This document shows, piece by piece, positions 10,426-20,310 of a stretch of 64,000 bases of DNA (the stretch's first letter is position 1; each line of letters starts with the position of its first letter). Below the pieces are notes generated by a model. That model did no database searches. It was given only the letters and a program-made list of their open reading frames with translations, and was not told the origin of the DNA. A program made the translations under genes and the position numbers. The DNA lies in NCBI GenBank assembly GCA_027604685.1, contig JADHYX010000069.1, positions 1-64,000 on the forward strand, given 5' to 3'. Origin of the DNA: Lobulomyces angularis (taxonomy: Eukaryota > Chytridiomycota > Chytridiomycetes > Lobulomycetales > Lobulomycetaceae).

Positions 10426-10592
10426 ATTATTTTCTGTATATATTACAGAGTTCCTACTTTGATGTCTCAAATCACTTAATGATTTAGCTAATAATATTTA
10501 TTATATTTTTATTAATAATTTAGTTAGTATTTTACTTAATATTAAGTTAATTGATTTATAATTATGCAATATATTATATTCTGTTAAACGAA

Positions 10593-11072
10593 ATGTTAAT
10601 TCATTACTACAAGGAAATAATTAATGATGTCTTAAACTATAAGGAAGAATATAAAGAAGATATAATATATGATCTAACAAGATATATTACTGAAGAACTG
10701 TCTTATTTACCTATAATAGTTGGATTTTTTACTGTAGATTATCATCAAGAATTAAACATTATCAATAAATATATAACAACTTTATCTAGCATAACAATAT
10801 TGTATAAAAAGGAATATGAATATAGATTAAAGAGATATCTAGATATTAATAATATAAAGTATGTCGAGAAGTTGCATAAATCATACAAAATTAAAAAATG
10901 TATTGTTGACACAAATGCATATGAGTTCTATGATACACCTATATTCAAAAGATATAGTGATGGAATTATAAATACGGTCCATGAACAAATAGATACAAGA
11001 AATTATAATGAACTAACATGTATGTGTACAGTAGACACAATAGATAGCATTGTGAAAGATATTTACTTCTAA
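10593..11072 (+). CDS. Hypothetical protein
   Basis: About 159 residues from ATG 10593 (a TTG at 10551 would add 14 residues). It is predicted mostly helical, rich in Tyr, Ile, Lys and Glu, with five scattered cysteines. I recognise no domain. It shares a 167-base divergent intergenic region with the Thr-rich surface protein and ends just before repeat copy D. The long undisturbed frame in such A+T-rich DNA and normal amino-acid mix argue that it is expressed. Confidence 0.6.
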   Translation: MLIHYYKEIINDVLNYKEEYKEDIIYDLTRYITEELSYLPIIVGFFTVDYHQELNIINKYITTLSSITILYKKEYEYRLKRYLDINNIKYVEKLHKSYKIKKCIVDTNAYEFYDTPIFKRYSDGIINTVHEQIDTRNYNELTCMCTVDTIDSIVKDIYF

Positions 11073-11198
11073 TAAGATTATGTATTCAAATAATTATTTT
11101 TTAAAATATCGAAATTATGTGTTTTACTTATATATTATTGCAATATATGACCTTAACGTTTATAAATAATCTATATGAAAATTTATCTAGTCTATAAA

Positions 11199-11309
11199 AA
11201 TCAATTAAAAAATTGGGCGACTTAGTTTTCTTAGTTTTCTTAGTCAAAAAAAAAATTTTTTTTGGGGACTTAGTTTTCTTAGTTGACCTAGTTTTTTTAA
11301 ATGAATTTT
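11199..11309 (+). repeat. Dispersed 110-bp repeat, copy D
   Basis: Full-length plus-strand copy. The left flank from about 11150 (AACGTTTATAAATAATCTAT and ATCTAGTCTATAAAAATC) shows the wider conserved unit. A decayed fragment of the unit (ACCAAATCAGTTAAAAAATT) follows at about 11444-11465, in the same relative place as in the long copy K at 53559-53830. An open frame on the minus strand here is a by-product of the repeat. Confidence 0.9.
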
Positions 11310-11533
11310 TAATCTTCAACAATAACAACTATATTTCGTCTTAAATCATGATAATAATATACAAATACAAATAAACATTTTAATTTTTAGTTGTATATAT
11401 GATATTTAGAGTTAAGATAAGTTTTTGACTGAAATATATTAGTTACCAAATCAGTTAAAAAATTTTTATGATTTAGTTAAATTAATTTATTGTTAAATGA
11501 AAAACGAATATATTTTTATATTTTAATTGTTAA

Positions 11534-11821
11534 ATGACTTATTGTAATTCATGCAGGGTTAAACTATCAGACATATTAGAGAGAGATGTAAATTATTGTC
11601 TAAATCACTATAATATATTATGTAACAGATGTTGTAAGTCTTTTAATAAAGGAAATGAATGTTTTACACTATACAGAGGATATAAAGTAGGATCTTCTGA
11701 ACAAGTAGACAATTTAATAGATAAAGTAATCGAATGCAACTTTGATATAGATATATTATGTAACAAGGATAATACTTCTTTTAAGAGTTTATATTCATAT
11801 TTAATGGATAGAATTAATTAA
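11534..11821 (+). CDS. Small Cys-rich, probably zinc-binding protein
   Basis: 95 residues from ATG 11534, with the start inside TTAAATGACT, which fits the poxvirus late-promoter pattern TAAATG. The first 45 residues contain CNSC (4-7), then C22, H25, C30, C33-C34 and C43, a spacing compatible with a small treble-clef or RING-like zinc site (C-x2-C ... C-x2-H ... C-x2-C). The C-terminal half is helical. No specific family can be named. It is followed after 51 bases by another Cys-rich mini-gene on the same strand, so the two may be co-transcribed and related in function. Confidence 0.65.
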   Translation: MTYCNSCRVKLSDILERDVNYCLNHYNILCNRCCKSFNKGNECFTLYRGYKVGSSEQVDNLIDKVIECNFDIDILCNKDNTSFKSLYSYLMDRIN

Positions 11822-11872
11822 TTGATTTAGAATAATATTATTACTATATAATTTTTATGTAATAACTTCAGT

Positions 11873-12010
11873 ATGAACATTAATGAAAGAGTATGTAACA
11901 TATGCAAATTATATATTCCAGTTTCCGATTGTTTGAAATGCAGTTACAATAATATATGCTCCTTTTGTGGTATTAGTACATGTAATGATTGCGATCTTAC
12001 GTTGTTCTAA
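11873..12010 (+). CDS. 45-residue Cys-rich mini-protein (zinc-finger-like)
   Basis: A short frame from ATG 11873 to TAA 12010. It holds four CxxC pairs: C8/C11, C20/C23, C29/C32 and C37/C40, in 45 residues, which is far beyond chance in sequence this poor in G+C and points to one or two zinc-binding knuckles. It follows the 95-residue Cys-rich gene directly and may be an accessory or a split-off piece of the same module. No named family is recognised. Confidence 0.55.
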   Translation: MNINERVCNICKLYIPVSDCLKCSYNNICSFCGISTCNDCDLTLF

Positions 12011-12111
12011 TAAGCTTTCCTTTATATAAATGATAGTAGAAAATAAACAAAATTAGACTATTTTATTAACTTATTTGAAACATATTATTTTTAAAACAAG
12101 ATATAATACAT

Positions 12112-13254
12112 CTAATAATCTTCTAGAACTGTAGAAATATATTCCAAAAGCAAGTCATTAAAATTCTTAATATTGGACGATAAAAATACTCTATTATATT
12201 CATATGATATCTTAGGTTTAACCCACTCAGAATCAAAAGATGATGAAACATTGTTTATGTCTATGTTATACCTTAGGAAACTTTTGAGGAGATACACTGT
12301 CTGATAACATAATAAACAAGATGGAGATGATGAAGATATTCTAATTCTTGTATCAATATTAGTTTTTTCTTTATAATATATTGTTTCAATTAAAGACATT
12401 TCTGTGTGCATACATATATTTTTATTAGATGCTTCAAAAGGTTCTATTCTTAATTTATCACATATTTTATATAGAAGCTTGTCATTTAATATATACTTGC
12501 CGTTTGACAAAAACCTTATCAATGATTGATATTTAACAACTCTATGCTGTGGAGAAATAACGTGTATATCTATATTATTTAATAATTGGACATTATCAAA
12601 TTTCTTTGATATAGATATTAATTGAGTAATATTCTTCATTATTGAATTTATGCTATCGAGATATTCACAACATATTTCTTCATTACTGTTTACTGAGACT
12701 TTTTTATAACATTCTAATCTACCTAAAGACTTTAATAATGTTCTTATTGATACTGCATTTAAAGAGCATATATTATGTTTATTACTGGAAATTGCATTTT
12801 TTATTATCACTATATCATTATCTTGTATAATTCCTCTATTATATGATATATCTATATTGTTTCTTATTAAATTTTTAGTGTTTTCACAGCATTTATTTAT
12901 TTGAATAACTATTTTTTCAGATATATATCCTAATAAATACAATTCTAATTCGTTCTCAACTTTGATATCATTTTTATTGTGTCTAAAATTGTTATTTATG
13001 GTCATCATATATTTAAATATATTTATTATATGAAGCTTTAATGGATCTGTATGATCAATATTTGTAGATACATATAACGTATAATTATCATTATCCAAAG
13101 ATAAAGAAACTCTCGTAGCAATATTATCCGTTATCAGATTGGATAGTACAAAGCTTAAATCATTGCTATTAATAGGAATAATTTTTCTCTCATATACTGG
13201 GACCTTCCATACCTTTATTACATTTATTAATTCATAAAATTTATCTTTATCCAT
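12112..13254 (-). CDS. Second deaminase-like protein (OTT_1508-like, divergent)
   Basis: 380 residues from ATG 13254. The C-terminal region has H283-T-E285, followed by SSSPSCLLC with cysteines 313 and 316, then SSFDSEWVKPKI. This repeats the order seen in the 4451-5812 deaminase (HxE, CxxC, a small-residue stretch, W.xP), with the GSHGKIY loop replaced. Zinc ligands and the catalytic glutamate are all present, so activity is plausible. The N-terminal 270 residues are helical and show no other domain. It is transcribed toward the Cys-rich mini-genes and lies back-to-front behind the F-box-like gene at 13348, 93 bases apart on the same strand. Two diverged family members in one viral-type genome suggest the function matters. 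Confidence 0.7.
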   Translation of the reverse strand: MDKDKFYELINVIKVWKVPVYERKIIPINSNDLSFVLSNLITDNIATRVSLSLDNDNYTLYVSTNIDHTDPLKLHIINIFKYMMTINNNFRHNKNDIKVENELELYLLGYISEKIVIQINKCCENTKNLIRNNIDISYNRGIIQDNDIVIIKNAISSNKHNICSLNAVSIRTLLKSLGRLECYKKVSVNSNEEICCEYLDSINSIMKNITQLISISKKFDNVQLLNNIDIHVISPQHRVVKYQSLIRFLSNGKYILNDKLLYKICDKLRIEPFEASNKNICMHTEMSLIETIYYKEKTNIDTRIRISSSSPSCLLCYQTVYLLKSFLRYNIDINNVSSSFDSEWVKPKISYEYNRVFLSSNIKNFNDLLLEYISTVLEDY

Positions 13255-13347
13255 TTCTCTATATGTATATATTTTAATGGTAGTATAGTCATTTTAAAAG
13301 TTAACGATCTTTTGAAAAATCAACTAAATAAATACATCAATCAAATA

Positions 13348-14823
13348 TCAACGACGACGTTTTCTATTTGTGGGTAATTTTTTTATATCTTTTCTACTTA
13401 TTACTCTTTCATATTTTTCGCCATAATAATTATCAAAGATTTTTAACATTCCTAATATTATTTGTAAATTACCGGTCTTGAAAAAATCTCCTACATCAAT
13501 CGGATTGTCGCTAAACATATTACATATTAATGATCTAGTACAGCATTTAGTAAAAAAGGTTGGTACAATAAAGTTATATTTATCAGATTCAATATAATAT
13601 ATATCTATATCTGAATTTGAATCATAAACAATACTCATAAAAAGATCAGTGGATTTTTCAGTTGCACTTAACATACGTTTATAATATGGTTCTTCTTCTG
13701 GTATGGTTGCTTCCACAGTATCAAATATATCATATATAGATTCAAACATAAATTCATTATCAATCATAACAACAGTCACAATATACATAAATATAGTACG
13801 AACATCACTAAAGACTATGTTTTTACAAAGTAATATTGTTTCAACATAAGTTTTTATATTTGGATCCGATATAAAACTTATTATTTTTTCACCACTGGAT
13901 GTAAAATTTAGAAGACTATAAAACGTATATTTATAAAATATCGTGTTGTGATTTTGAAATAATATATTATTTCCTGGATATAAATATCTATTATCATCTA
14001 TATAAGATGTATCTAATTTTTCAATATTAATACTATTTATCATATTCTTTACTTTTTCTAAATCTATTGTGTTGTTTGAATTTGGTATAACAGTGAATCT
14101 ATTTCCTATATATTTTTTATATAAATAGGATGATAATATATAATATAATCTAAAACGTACTATTCCTTCAAATACAATTTCTACACTATAATCTTTATAA
14201 ACATCTTTTGCATTAGACATTGCTATTATATTGTTACAAATCTTTTTACCAGTAAATTCATCATCTAATTTTGTAAGTAAAACTGATTTACTTTTTAGAG
14301 TTAATTTTGCATAACCACAATATATTGCTTTTGAATCACTAGGTATCCAGTAATTCATATCTATTGTTTTGTGAAAATAGTCTTCTATAAATTTGTATGG
14401 CGCAGTGTGTTTGTTACCAACATGAACAATATTAACTGCTGTTCTGTAGGATATCATATTGTCATATATTATGTCTGAAACTGACTCCTTCTCGTCTAAT
14501 ATATATAGCGATAATTCACACTTATCTTCATCTTGACATCTACAACAGAAAGTTACACTAGAAGAATCGAACATTCTACTTAACATAACATTTTTCAATA
14601 TGGTACCTGTTAAAAACGAGTCGTCTCTTATCATGGTCTTTAATATACCTTTTGTGTTGCTTTTTCCAAATAATAATTCTAGTATACCATTTACACTCCA
14701 TTTTTTTCTTATAGTTTCAAAAATTCTATTTGATCTTCTATTTACTTTTGATAGCGCATAGGAGTCATCAATGTTGAGTATGTCAAATATCAGATATAAT
14801 ATATCATCATTAAGTTTCTCCAT
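13348..14823 (-). CDS. F-box-like protein, paralogue of the 1581-3410 gene
   Basis: About 491 residues from ATG 14823. The N-terminus (LNDDILYLIFDILNIDDSYA then LSKVNRRSNRIF) matches the F-box pattern well: L..DIL..IF..L, a polar turn, then L..VN+..+. The body shares NYWIP, YCGYAKLTLKSK and LDTSYIDDN with the plus-strand gene at 1581-3410. It ends in a basic tail (PTNRKRRR) that could act as a nuclear or nucleic-acid-binding signal. If the F-box is real, a role in redirecting host ubiquitin ligases is likely; the large C-terminal region would then be the substrate receptor, but it is of a type I do not recognise. Confidence 0.75.
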   Translation of the reverse strand: MEKLNDDILYLIFDILNIDDSYALSKVNRRSNRIFETIRKKWSVNGILELLFGKSNTKGILKTMIRDDSFLTGTILKNVMLSRMFDSSSVTFCCRCQDEDKCELSLYILDEKESVSDIIYDNMISYRTAVNIVHVGNKHTAPYKFIEDYFHKTIDMNYWIPSDSKAIYCGYAKLTLKSKSVLLTKLDDEFTGKKICNNIIAMSNAKDVYKDYSVEIVFEGIVRFRLYYILSSYLYKKYIGNRFTVIPNSNNTIDLEKVKNMINSINIEKLDTSYIDDNRYLYPGNNILFQNHNTIFYKYTFYSLLNFTSSGEKIISFISDPNIKTYVETILLCKNIVFSDVRTIFMYIVTVVMIDNEFMFESIYDIFDTVEATIPEEEPYYKRMLSATEKSTDLFMSIVYDSNSDIDIYYIESDKYNFIVPTFFTKCCTRSLICNMFSDNPIDVGDFFKTGNLQIILGMLKIFDNYYGEKYERVISRKDIKKLPTNRKRRR

Positions 14824-15002
14824 CAAGATTATTGTTTTAAAAAGACTATAGTAATCAATTTAAAAATACTATATATATTCGTGTTGTTATAATCAAGTAT
14901 TAAAATAATATTTTATATTATAGGAACACAAAAAACACAGTAATTGATATAATAAACATATACCATTGTATTGTATTAAATATCAAGTTCTATTCATACA
15001 AA

Positions 15003-15059
15003 AAAATTCATATAAAAAAAGCTAAGAAAACTAAGTCACCTAAATTTTAAAATGATTTA
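15003..15059 (-). repeat. Internally deleted copy of the 110-bp repeat, copy E
   Basis: About 57 bases holding both ends of the unit (TTCATATAAAAAAAGCTAAG and the complement of AATCATTTTAAAATTTAGG) with the central A/T palindrome missing. The outer flanks are still recognisable. The 1.1-kb region 14824-15953 around it has no gene that I can support. Confidence 0.75.
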
Positions 15060-15205
15060 TGTGACTTAATAAAATTTTGTAGGTATCATTTCTGATCTCT
15101 TACATTATATATTATGTTTATTGATATTGTTTAAATAATTATACGACACTAATATGTATATGTTATTATTAAACTTGAAAGATTATTGTATATTTTAACA
15201 CATAG

Positions 15206-15316
15206 AAAAATTCATTTAAAAAAACTAAGTCAGCTAAGAAAACTAAGTCCCCAAAAAAAATTTTTTTTGACCAAGAAAACTAAGAAAACCAAGTCGCCGA
15301 AATTTTAAACTGATTT
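15206..15316 (-). repeat. Dispersed 110-bp repeat, copy F
   Basis: Full-length minus-strand copy 150 bases from the shortened copy E. It differs from copies A and G by a few substitutions. The stretch after it, 15320-15950, is gene-free; around 15700-15840 it is less A+T-rich than its surroundings and contains a short TCTCC-TT-GGAGA hairpin whose meaning is unclear. Confidence 0.9.
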
Positions 15317-15953
15317 CTATAGCCTAATATAATTTTCATATGAGTCATTCTTAATCTTTAACTTCATGCATCACTGTTATAGTCTTTATATATTTTCATA
15401 AATTAATATTCCACTATTGTTTAATATTGAAATACAAGAATAAACTTTTTACAGATAACAAATTTATTAAGAAAAAATTAAGTAGCAATCATTGAAAAAA
15501 CTGGACAAAAAAAATAAATGAATTTTTAAAAGTCTAAATTTTTTTGTATAAACACTATTTACTTAAAATTATAATAAAAATAAAATATTTTTATATAATA
15601 TCAATATGTAAGAACAAATATAACGAACTATTTTTACCAAATTAATTATATATATTAATATATTCTTCAAAGCGTTCCGATTTCAATAAAGAATAGTAAC
15701 AATACCAAATAGGCTCTCCTTGGAGACTTACCTTATCCTATCATTTGTATCATCACTGCTTTATTTAGTCAGCCATCAATTATTATCGAATGTTCTTTGC
15801 GTCATCAAAGTAATATATTCTATTAGCTAATGGTAATCAAACTTATTAGGATTTTTTTCACTTTATTTTTTACTGAGGATTATACTATATACAGAGCTAT
15901 TATTTATTCGAATAGGTACCTATAAAATACATAAAGTTGAATACAAATATTAA

Positions 15954-16249
15954 ATGAAAGATTATTGGAATATATTTATATCGATTTACGATAATTTTAG
16001 ATCAACATTAAGCAATAAACACAAAGAAGTACTTGCCAAAGAAATATTTAATGTATTTCATGAAACATTAATACCATAGTGAACAATAAAAACGAATACA
16101 ACATATACAGAGAAGTTTATGAACAATTTAAAGAATATTTAGAAAGACATATAGCAACAATGAAAGAATATGTAACTAATTATTTTGGTAAGGAACTTGA
16201 GTTTTATAATAAAAGAAATAGTAATCAAAATGAGACTTATTGTGTATAA
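15954..16249 (+). pseudogene. Small gene interrupted by a frameshift (unknown)
   Basis: A frame opens at ATG 15954 (in TTAAATGAAA, late-promoter-like) and ends at a TAG at 16077-16079 after 41 residues. A second frame, shifted by two, continues without an ATG near its beginning from about 16079 to the TAA at 16249 (56 codons). Both parts are helical, Tyr/Lys/Glu-rich and read naturally one after the other, so this looks like one gene of about 100 codons broken by a small indel, or two tiny unrelated genes. No family is recognised. Just upstream of the WD40-type gene that converges on it. Confidence 0.4.
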
Positions 16250-16309
16250 TAAAACAAATTTAAACAATTAACTTTTTAAAAGAAAATGTACTTTTTATAC
16301 TAACCATTA

Positions 16310-17662
16310 TCAATCATATATTTCATATTGCCTTATTGAATTATCTCTTAATGCAACATATAATATAGAATTTGATATATGCATTGCAACGATAGGCTCT
16401 AATCCTATATCAATATCTACACAGATTTTTAATTTAGGATACATTTGCTTTATAGAACCATCAGTTGAACCGATAAACAAGAATTTACTAAAAGAAGTAA
16501 CAATATGAGTTATTTTATCAAATGGATCGATTTTATATATTTCTTTAACACAATCAAAATCTAACTCTATTATAGAACCATTCTCGAATGATATATATAT
16601 TTTGTTATCACATACAGTCGATGAATATATTTTACTAAATATTCTAGTTATAGTTACGCTGTTATCTACATTAGTTAGTAAATCTATCAATCTCTCTCTA
16701 ATAATTCTTCCTTCTAAGTGTTCAAAATATATATAATCACCTACAGTTCTTATCCATTTCATTTTTAGATATCTACTACAACAACTAATATCATTCATAA
16801 ATTTCCACTCGTCACCTTGCATATTTATAGTAATTGGATGATTGTTGTTAGATAATAAAGGATATGTAGCTTTATTATCAATTTTTGTTATATATCCATT
16901 ATCACATATAACATATATATAATCATACATCATTATCATTTCTATCACTGGACTATCAGATACTTTAATAATAGCTTTACATACCTTTTTATTCGAGTTC
17001 CAAATTCTTATAGTTCCATCATCACATGCTCCATACAAATAATCTTTGTAATAAAAGTAGCGACGTATTACTGTTTTATAATCGTATCTAGTATTAAGTA
17101 AAGTACCTGTTACTGTATTCCATACTGTTACACATCCATTAACATGATCGCAATATAATCTACAATCACATGCATTTCTTATTCTTATTACTCCAGAATC
17201 GTATCTATCAAACTCTTTAATTAATGTTTCTGGCTTGAAATCTTGTTTGTTTTTATTATCTATCATTTTGAAACTTACATCATTAGTTCCTCTGTCTTTG
17301 CGTTCAATCTTTATAGAACTAATATATATCTCTTTTTCCCTATAAACAGTAAGCATTTTATTTATATGGTTACTTTCAAATTCAATACATTTAGTACTAT
17401 TCCTTCTATTTTTACTATCTTCCTTATAATATATAGTAATTTTACATGAAATATTATCATCTAAGTTATTGTGTATATCAATAAGCTCGTTTTCCAGTAT
17501 GTCTAATGTATTAAAATCAATTCTTAGTTTTCCTCTAAAAGTAAATGTCCTCTCTTGAATTTTATGTAATACGGGTTTTTCGCTTTCACTATAGGTAATA
17601 CTCTCATATTCAAATTCTTTGATTTGTGTACTATCAGATTTCTCGAGAATTTTAATATCCAT
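16310..17662 (-). CDS. Beta-propeller (WD40-like) protein, family member 1
   Basis: 450 residues from ATG 17662. The N-terminal 150 residues form a conserved domain shared with the next gene (blocks FTFRGKLRIDFNTLDILENE and YISSIKI). The C-terminal 290 residues are repeated strands with WD-type blades: GCVTVWNTVTGTLL, YLYGACDDGTIRIWN, YVICDNGYITKI, FENGSIIELDFD, FIGSTDGSIKQM, YVALRDNSIRQYE. This predicts a propeller of about six or seven blades. There is no signal peptide, so it should act inside the cell, probably as a binding platform. It is one of at least three copies in a row (17814-19706 intact, 19860-20226 decayed), showing local gene amplification. Confidence 0.8.
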   Translation of the reverse strand: MDIKILEKSDSTQIKEFEYESITYSESEKPVLHKIQERTFTFRGKLRIDFNTLDILENELIDIHNNLDDNISCKITIYYKEDSKNRRNSTKCIEFESNHINKMLTVYREKEIYISSIKIERKDRGTNDVSFKMIDNKNKQDFKPETLIKEFDRYDSGVIRIRNACDCRLYCDHVNGCVTVWNTVTGTLLNTRYDYKTVIRRYFYYKDYLYGACDDGTIRIWNSNKKVCKAIIKVSDSPVIEMIMMYDYIYVICDNGYITKIDNKATYPLLSNNNHPITINMQGDEWKFMNDISCCSRYLKMKWIRTVGDYIYFEHLEGRIIRERLIDLLTNVDNSVTITRIFSKIYSSTVCDNKIYISFENGSIIELDFDCVKEIYKIDPFDKITHIVTSFSKFLFIGSTDGSIKQMYPKLKICVDIDIGLEPIVAMHISNSILYVALRDNSIRQYEIYD

Positions 17663-17813
17663 AAGTTCAGCTATAAACTCGTTGTTCTATTATCTATTTA
17701 TTATTCATTTTAAGATTCAGGTAATATGTTATGACTTTGTATTTTAGTTATTAAGAAAATGTTTAAATTATATGTTTTAAAAAAAGAAAAAACAACACTT
17801 AATATAATATATA

Positions 17814-19706
17814 CTACAATTGATATCGTCTTATAGCTCCACTTTGTAATCCTACATATAGTATAGAATAACTAATACTCATTGCACTAATAGGTTCCAA
17901 GTTTTTATCGATATCTATACAAGTTTTTGATTTAGGATCTACTTTTTTTATACAACCATCAGTTGAACCGACATACAAAAAATCTTCAAATGAAGTAATA
18001 ATATACTTTATATTGTCCAAAGTATTAAATTTAAAAATTTCCTTGACACCATTGGAATCTAACTCATTTATAGAACCATTATCAAGAGTCATATATATCT
18101 TATTGTTACATGTAGTTGATGAATAAACCTTGTACTTTAATCTAGAAACAGAAAATATATTAAAACGATTACCAAATATATCAGTTGTACATTTCTTAAC
18201 TATTTCATTATCTTCAGTTTCAAAGTATAAGAATTCATTTATTCGTTCTATTAATTTCATTTTACATTTATCTTTTGTGCCATATAAGTGTGCATTGCCC
18301 GCATAAATTACTTGTATTTTATTGTCACTAGAGTTAGTATAAATATAACCTGATATATTAATCATATTTACAATTGGAGATTTTATAGTTCCAATAATGA
18401 CTCTATATTCTCCTGTTTCGATATTCAGTAATCTTAAATTTCCATCTTCACAACCTCCATACAATATTCCTTCATGATTTATTAAACAGTTAGTTATTAT
18501 TCCATCAGTATCAATGATATCGATTAGTTTTCCATTAGTATTCCATATTCTTATGTTTCCGTCAGCATGACTACTACATATCTTTTTATTATATGCTTCT
18601 CCTAAAGATATTAGCTTAGATTCGCATTTATCAAATTCTTTAACCGATATAATTGATTTAGAATTTTCTTGATTGTAATTTTCAATTTTGTCACCATTAA
18701 ATTTGATCTTTATTGAGTTAATATATATAGTTCTTTCTTTATAAGAATTAATTAGTTGACTTATATATTTACTATTAAACTTAATACATTTATTTTTTTT
18801 GTTCATAATGTTATTATATTCATCGTAATATATATTTATTACACAAATAGCATTATGTTTTTTTACAGCAACTATATCAATAAGTTCTTCTTCTAGTATG
18901 TTGAACATAATGGACTCAATTTTTATTTTTTCCTTAAATATATATTTTTGTTTATGTACATTATATGATACAACTCCTTCATTTTGCTTATAGACTCCTT
19001 TTACATAATCTAATTTCTCAATTTTTACATTATCAGATTCTTTAAGTATACTAATATTTCTAAGCTTGATCATATAGTCGTTTTCTTTTAGTATTTCTGT
19101 TGTTTGATTAATAACCTCTATAACTTTTATACATTGTATATAGAAAAGTTTATGTTTAATAGATTCTGACTCTTTATATTTCTTAATAAACTCATCTTCT
19201 AAAGTTTTATGGTCGATGGATTTAAATTTCCTATATATTTCTTTATTTTCCAGCGTATTAAAATCATCGATATTGATTACAGTTTCTGGTTTTATCTTAT
19301 CTTTATCATATATTTTCATTTTGTCATTTTCCATTATATATAATTTGCCGTTATATATACAGGATCCTATGTCTTTATATTTTGATTCCAGGGCAACAAT
19401 ATTATTTTCTTTGTTAATAAGACTTTTATACTTTTTTTCTAATTCATCGTATTTTTTCTGTAATGCTTCTTTTTCAAGATAAATACTAGAAGTTTCATAT
19501 GCTACATTATTTATATATTGAGGGATAGATGTTTTTTGTGTTTCCCTTCGTTTTTCATTACAATCTTTTTCTGATGTGTTACCATTATAAACTTCATTTT
19601 TTACTAATTTTATTTTAGCTTTTTTATCTACAGAATATGCATTTGTCTGATCCATATGTGATAAATCATCTTTTTCAACGAGTTCTTTTATACTTATTTC
19701 ACCCAT
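17814..19706 (-). CDS. Coiled-coil plus beta-propeller protein, family member 2
   Basis: 630 residues from ATG 19706. Residues about 70-110 (LQKKYDELEKKYKSLINKE) form a short coiled coil, absent from member 1. Residues from about 215 onward align with the whole of member 1: the YIFKEKIKIESIMFNILEEE block, then the blades GNIRIWNTNGKLI, LYGGCEDGNLRLLN, CNNKIYMTLDNGSI, YVGSTDGCIKKV and YVGLQSGAIRRYQL. It looks like a fusion of a helical N-terminal module to the shared propeller. A second start at residue about 3 codons in is not needed. Same strand and direction as member 1 with 150 bases between. Function is unknown; the coiled coil suggests self-association. Confidence 0.8.
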   Translation of the reverse strand: MGEISIKELVEKDDLSHMDQTNAYSVDKKAKIKLVKNEVYNGNTSEKDCNEKRRETQKTSIPQYINNVAYETSSIYLEKEALQKKYDELEKKYKSLINKENNIVALESKYKDIGSCIYNGKLYIMENDKMKIYDKDKIKPETVINIDDFNTLENKEIYRKFKSIDHKTLEDEFIKKYKESESIKHKLFYIQCIKVIEVINQTTEILKENDYMIKLRNISILKESDNVKIEKLDYVKGVYKQNEGVVSYNVHKQKYIFKEKIKIESIMFNILEEELIDIVAVKKHNAICVINIYYDEYNNIMNKKNKCIKFNSKYISQLINSYKERTIYINSIKIKFNGDKIENYNQENSKSIISVKEFDKCESKLISLGEAYNKKICSSHADGNIRIWNTNGKLIDIIDTDGIITNCLINHEGILYGGCEDGNLRLLNIETGEYRVIIGTIKSPIVNMINISGYIYTNSSDNKIQVIYAGNAHLYGTKDKCKMKLIERINEFLYFETEDNEIVKKCTTDIFGNRFNIFSVSRLKYKVYSSTTCNNKIYMTLDNGSINELDSNGVKEIFKFNTLDNIKYIITSFEDFLYVGSTDGCIKKVDPKSKTCIDIDKNLEPISAMSISYSILYVGLQSGAIRRYQL

Positions 19707-19859
19707 ATTATTTAAAGATGCAACTATACAATATTTTACTAACTTTTAAAAATATTCATTTTACTTTTCCAAACATTATTTATTTAAATTGGTTTCAATA
19801 TAAGAAATTAACTTAATAAGATCTTAGTTTTTAAAATATACTATTGCTATATTATATAC

Positions 19860-20226
19860 TATAATTCGTATTGTCTTATTGATTCATCTTCTAGTTCTAC
19901 ATGCGATATAGAATCATATACCTGTATTAATGTAATAAACATTATATATATTTTGTTATTGCATATAGTCGATAAAATAACTTTACCATTTATTTCGCAA
20001 ATAAGATCCCATTTTTTATCATTAAAATTTTCTACTTTTTGTTTAAATTATCCTTAATCTAGAGCAAATTCTACTTAGTATATTAACGCTATGAACTCCA
20101 ATATTTGTTAAATTAAGGACTTTTCTCTATCTTTAGGTGATATAATAAACCAGTTGTATATGATATATTATCATTTTCAATAAATATTTGTATATTTAAC
20201 TCATCTATTATGTAATTATGCAACAT
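19860..20226 (-). pseudogene. Decayed third copy of the WD40-like family
   Basis: The minus strand here reads, in pieces, as a shrunken relative of the two preceding genes. The 3' end (19860-19918) encodes a tail ending in SIRQYEL, like SIRQYEI in member 1. Around 19935-19990 a piece reads ILSTICNNKIYIMF, like SSTTCNNKIYMTL in member 2. The 5' end opens at ATG 20226 with a 37-codon frame containing ENDNISYTTG, like the N-terminus of member 1 (YESITYSESE). Most of the propeller is deleted and the frames no longer join, so this is a pseudogene. Confidence 0.75.
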
Positions 20227-20310
20227 TTTGATTAAGTTTTAAAAATATTTATTTTACTGTCTTTTTAGAAAAAAAATAAATATCTGTTATAATTAAAATA
20301 TTCGAAAATT

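Noticed and set aside
11128..11328. Open frame on the minus strand rich in KKTKSPKK
   Set aside because: It lies wholly in repeat copy D and its words are the repeat modules read in one frame; the same happens in copies G and H at 22188-22382.
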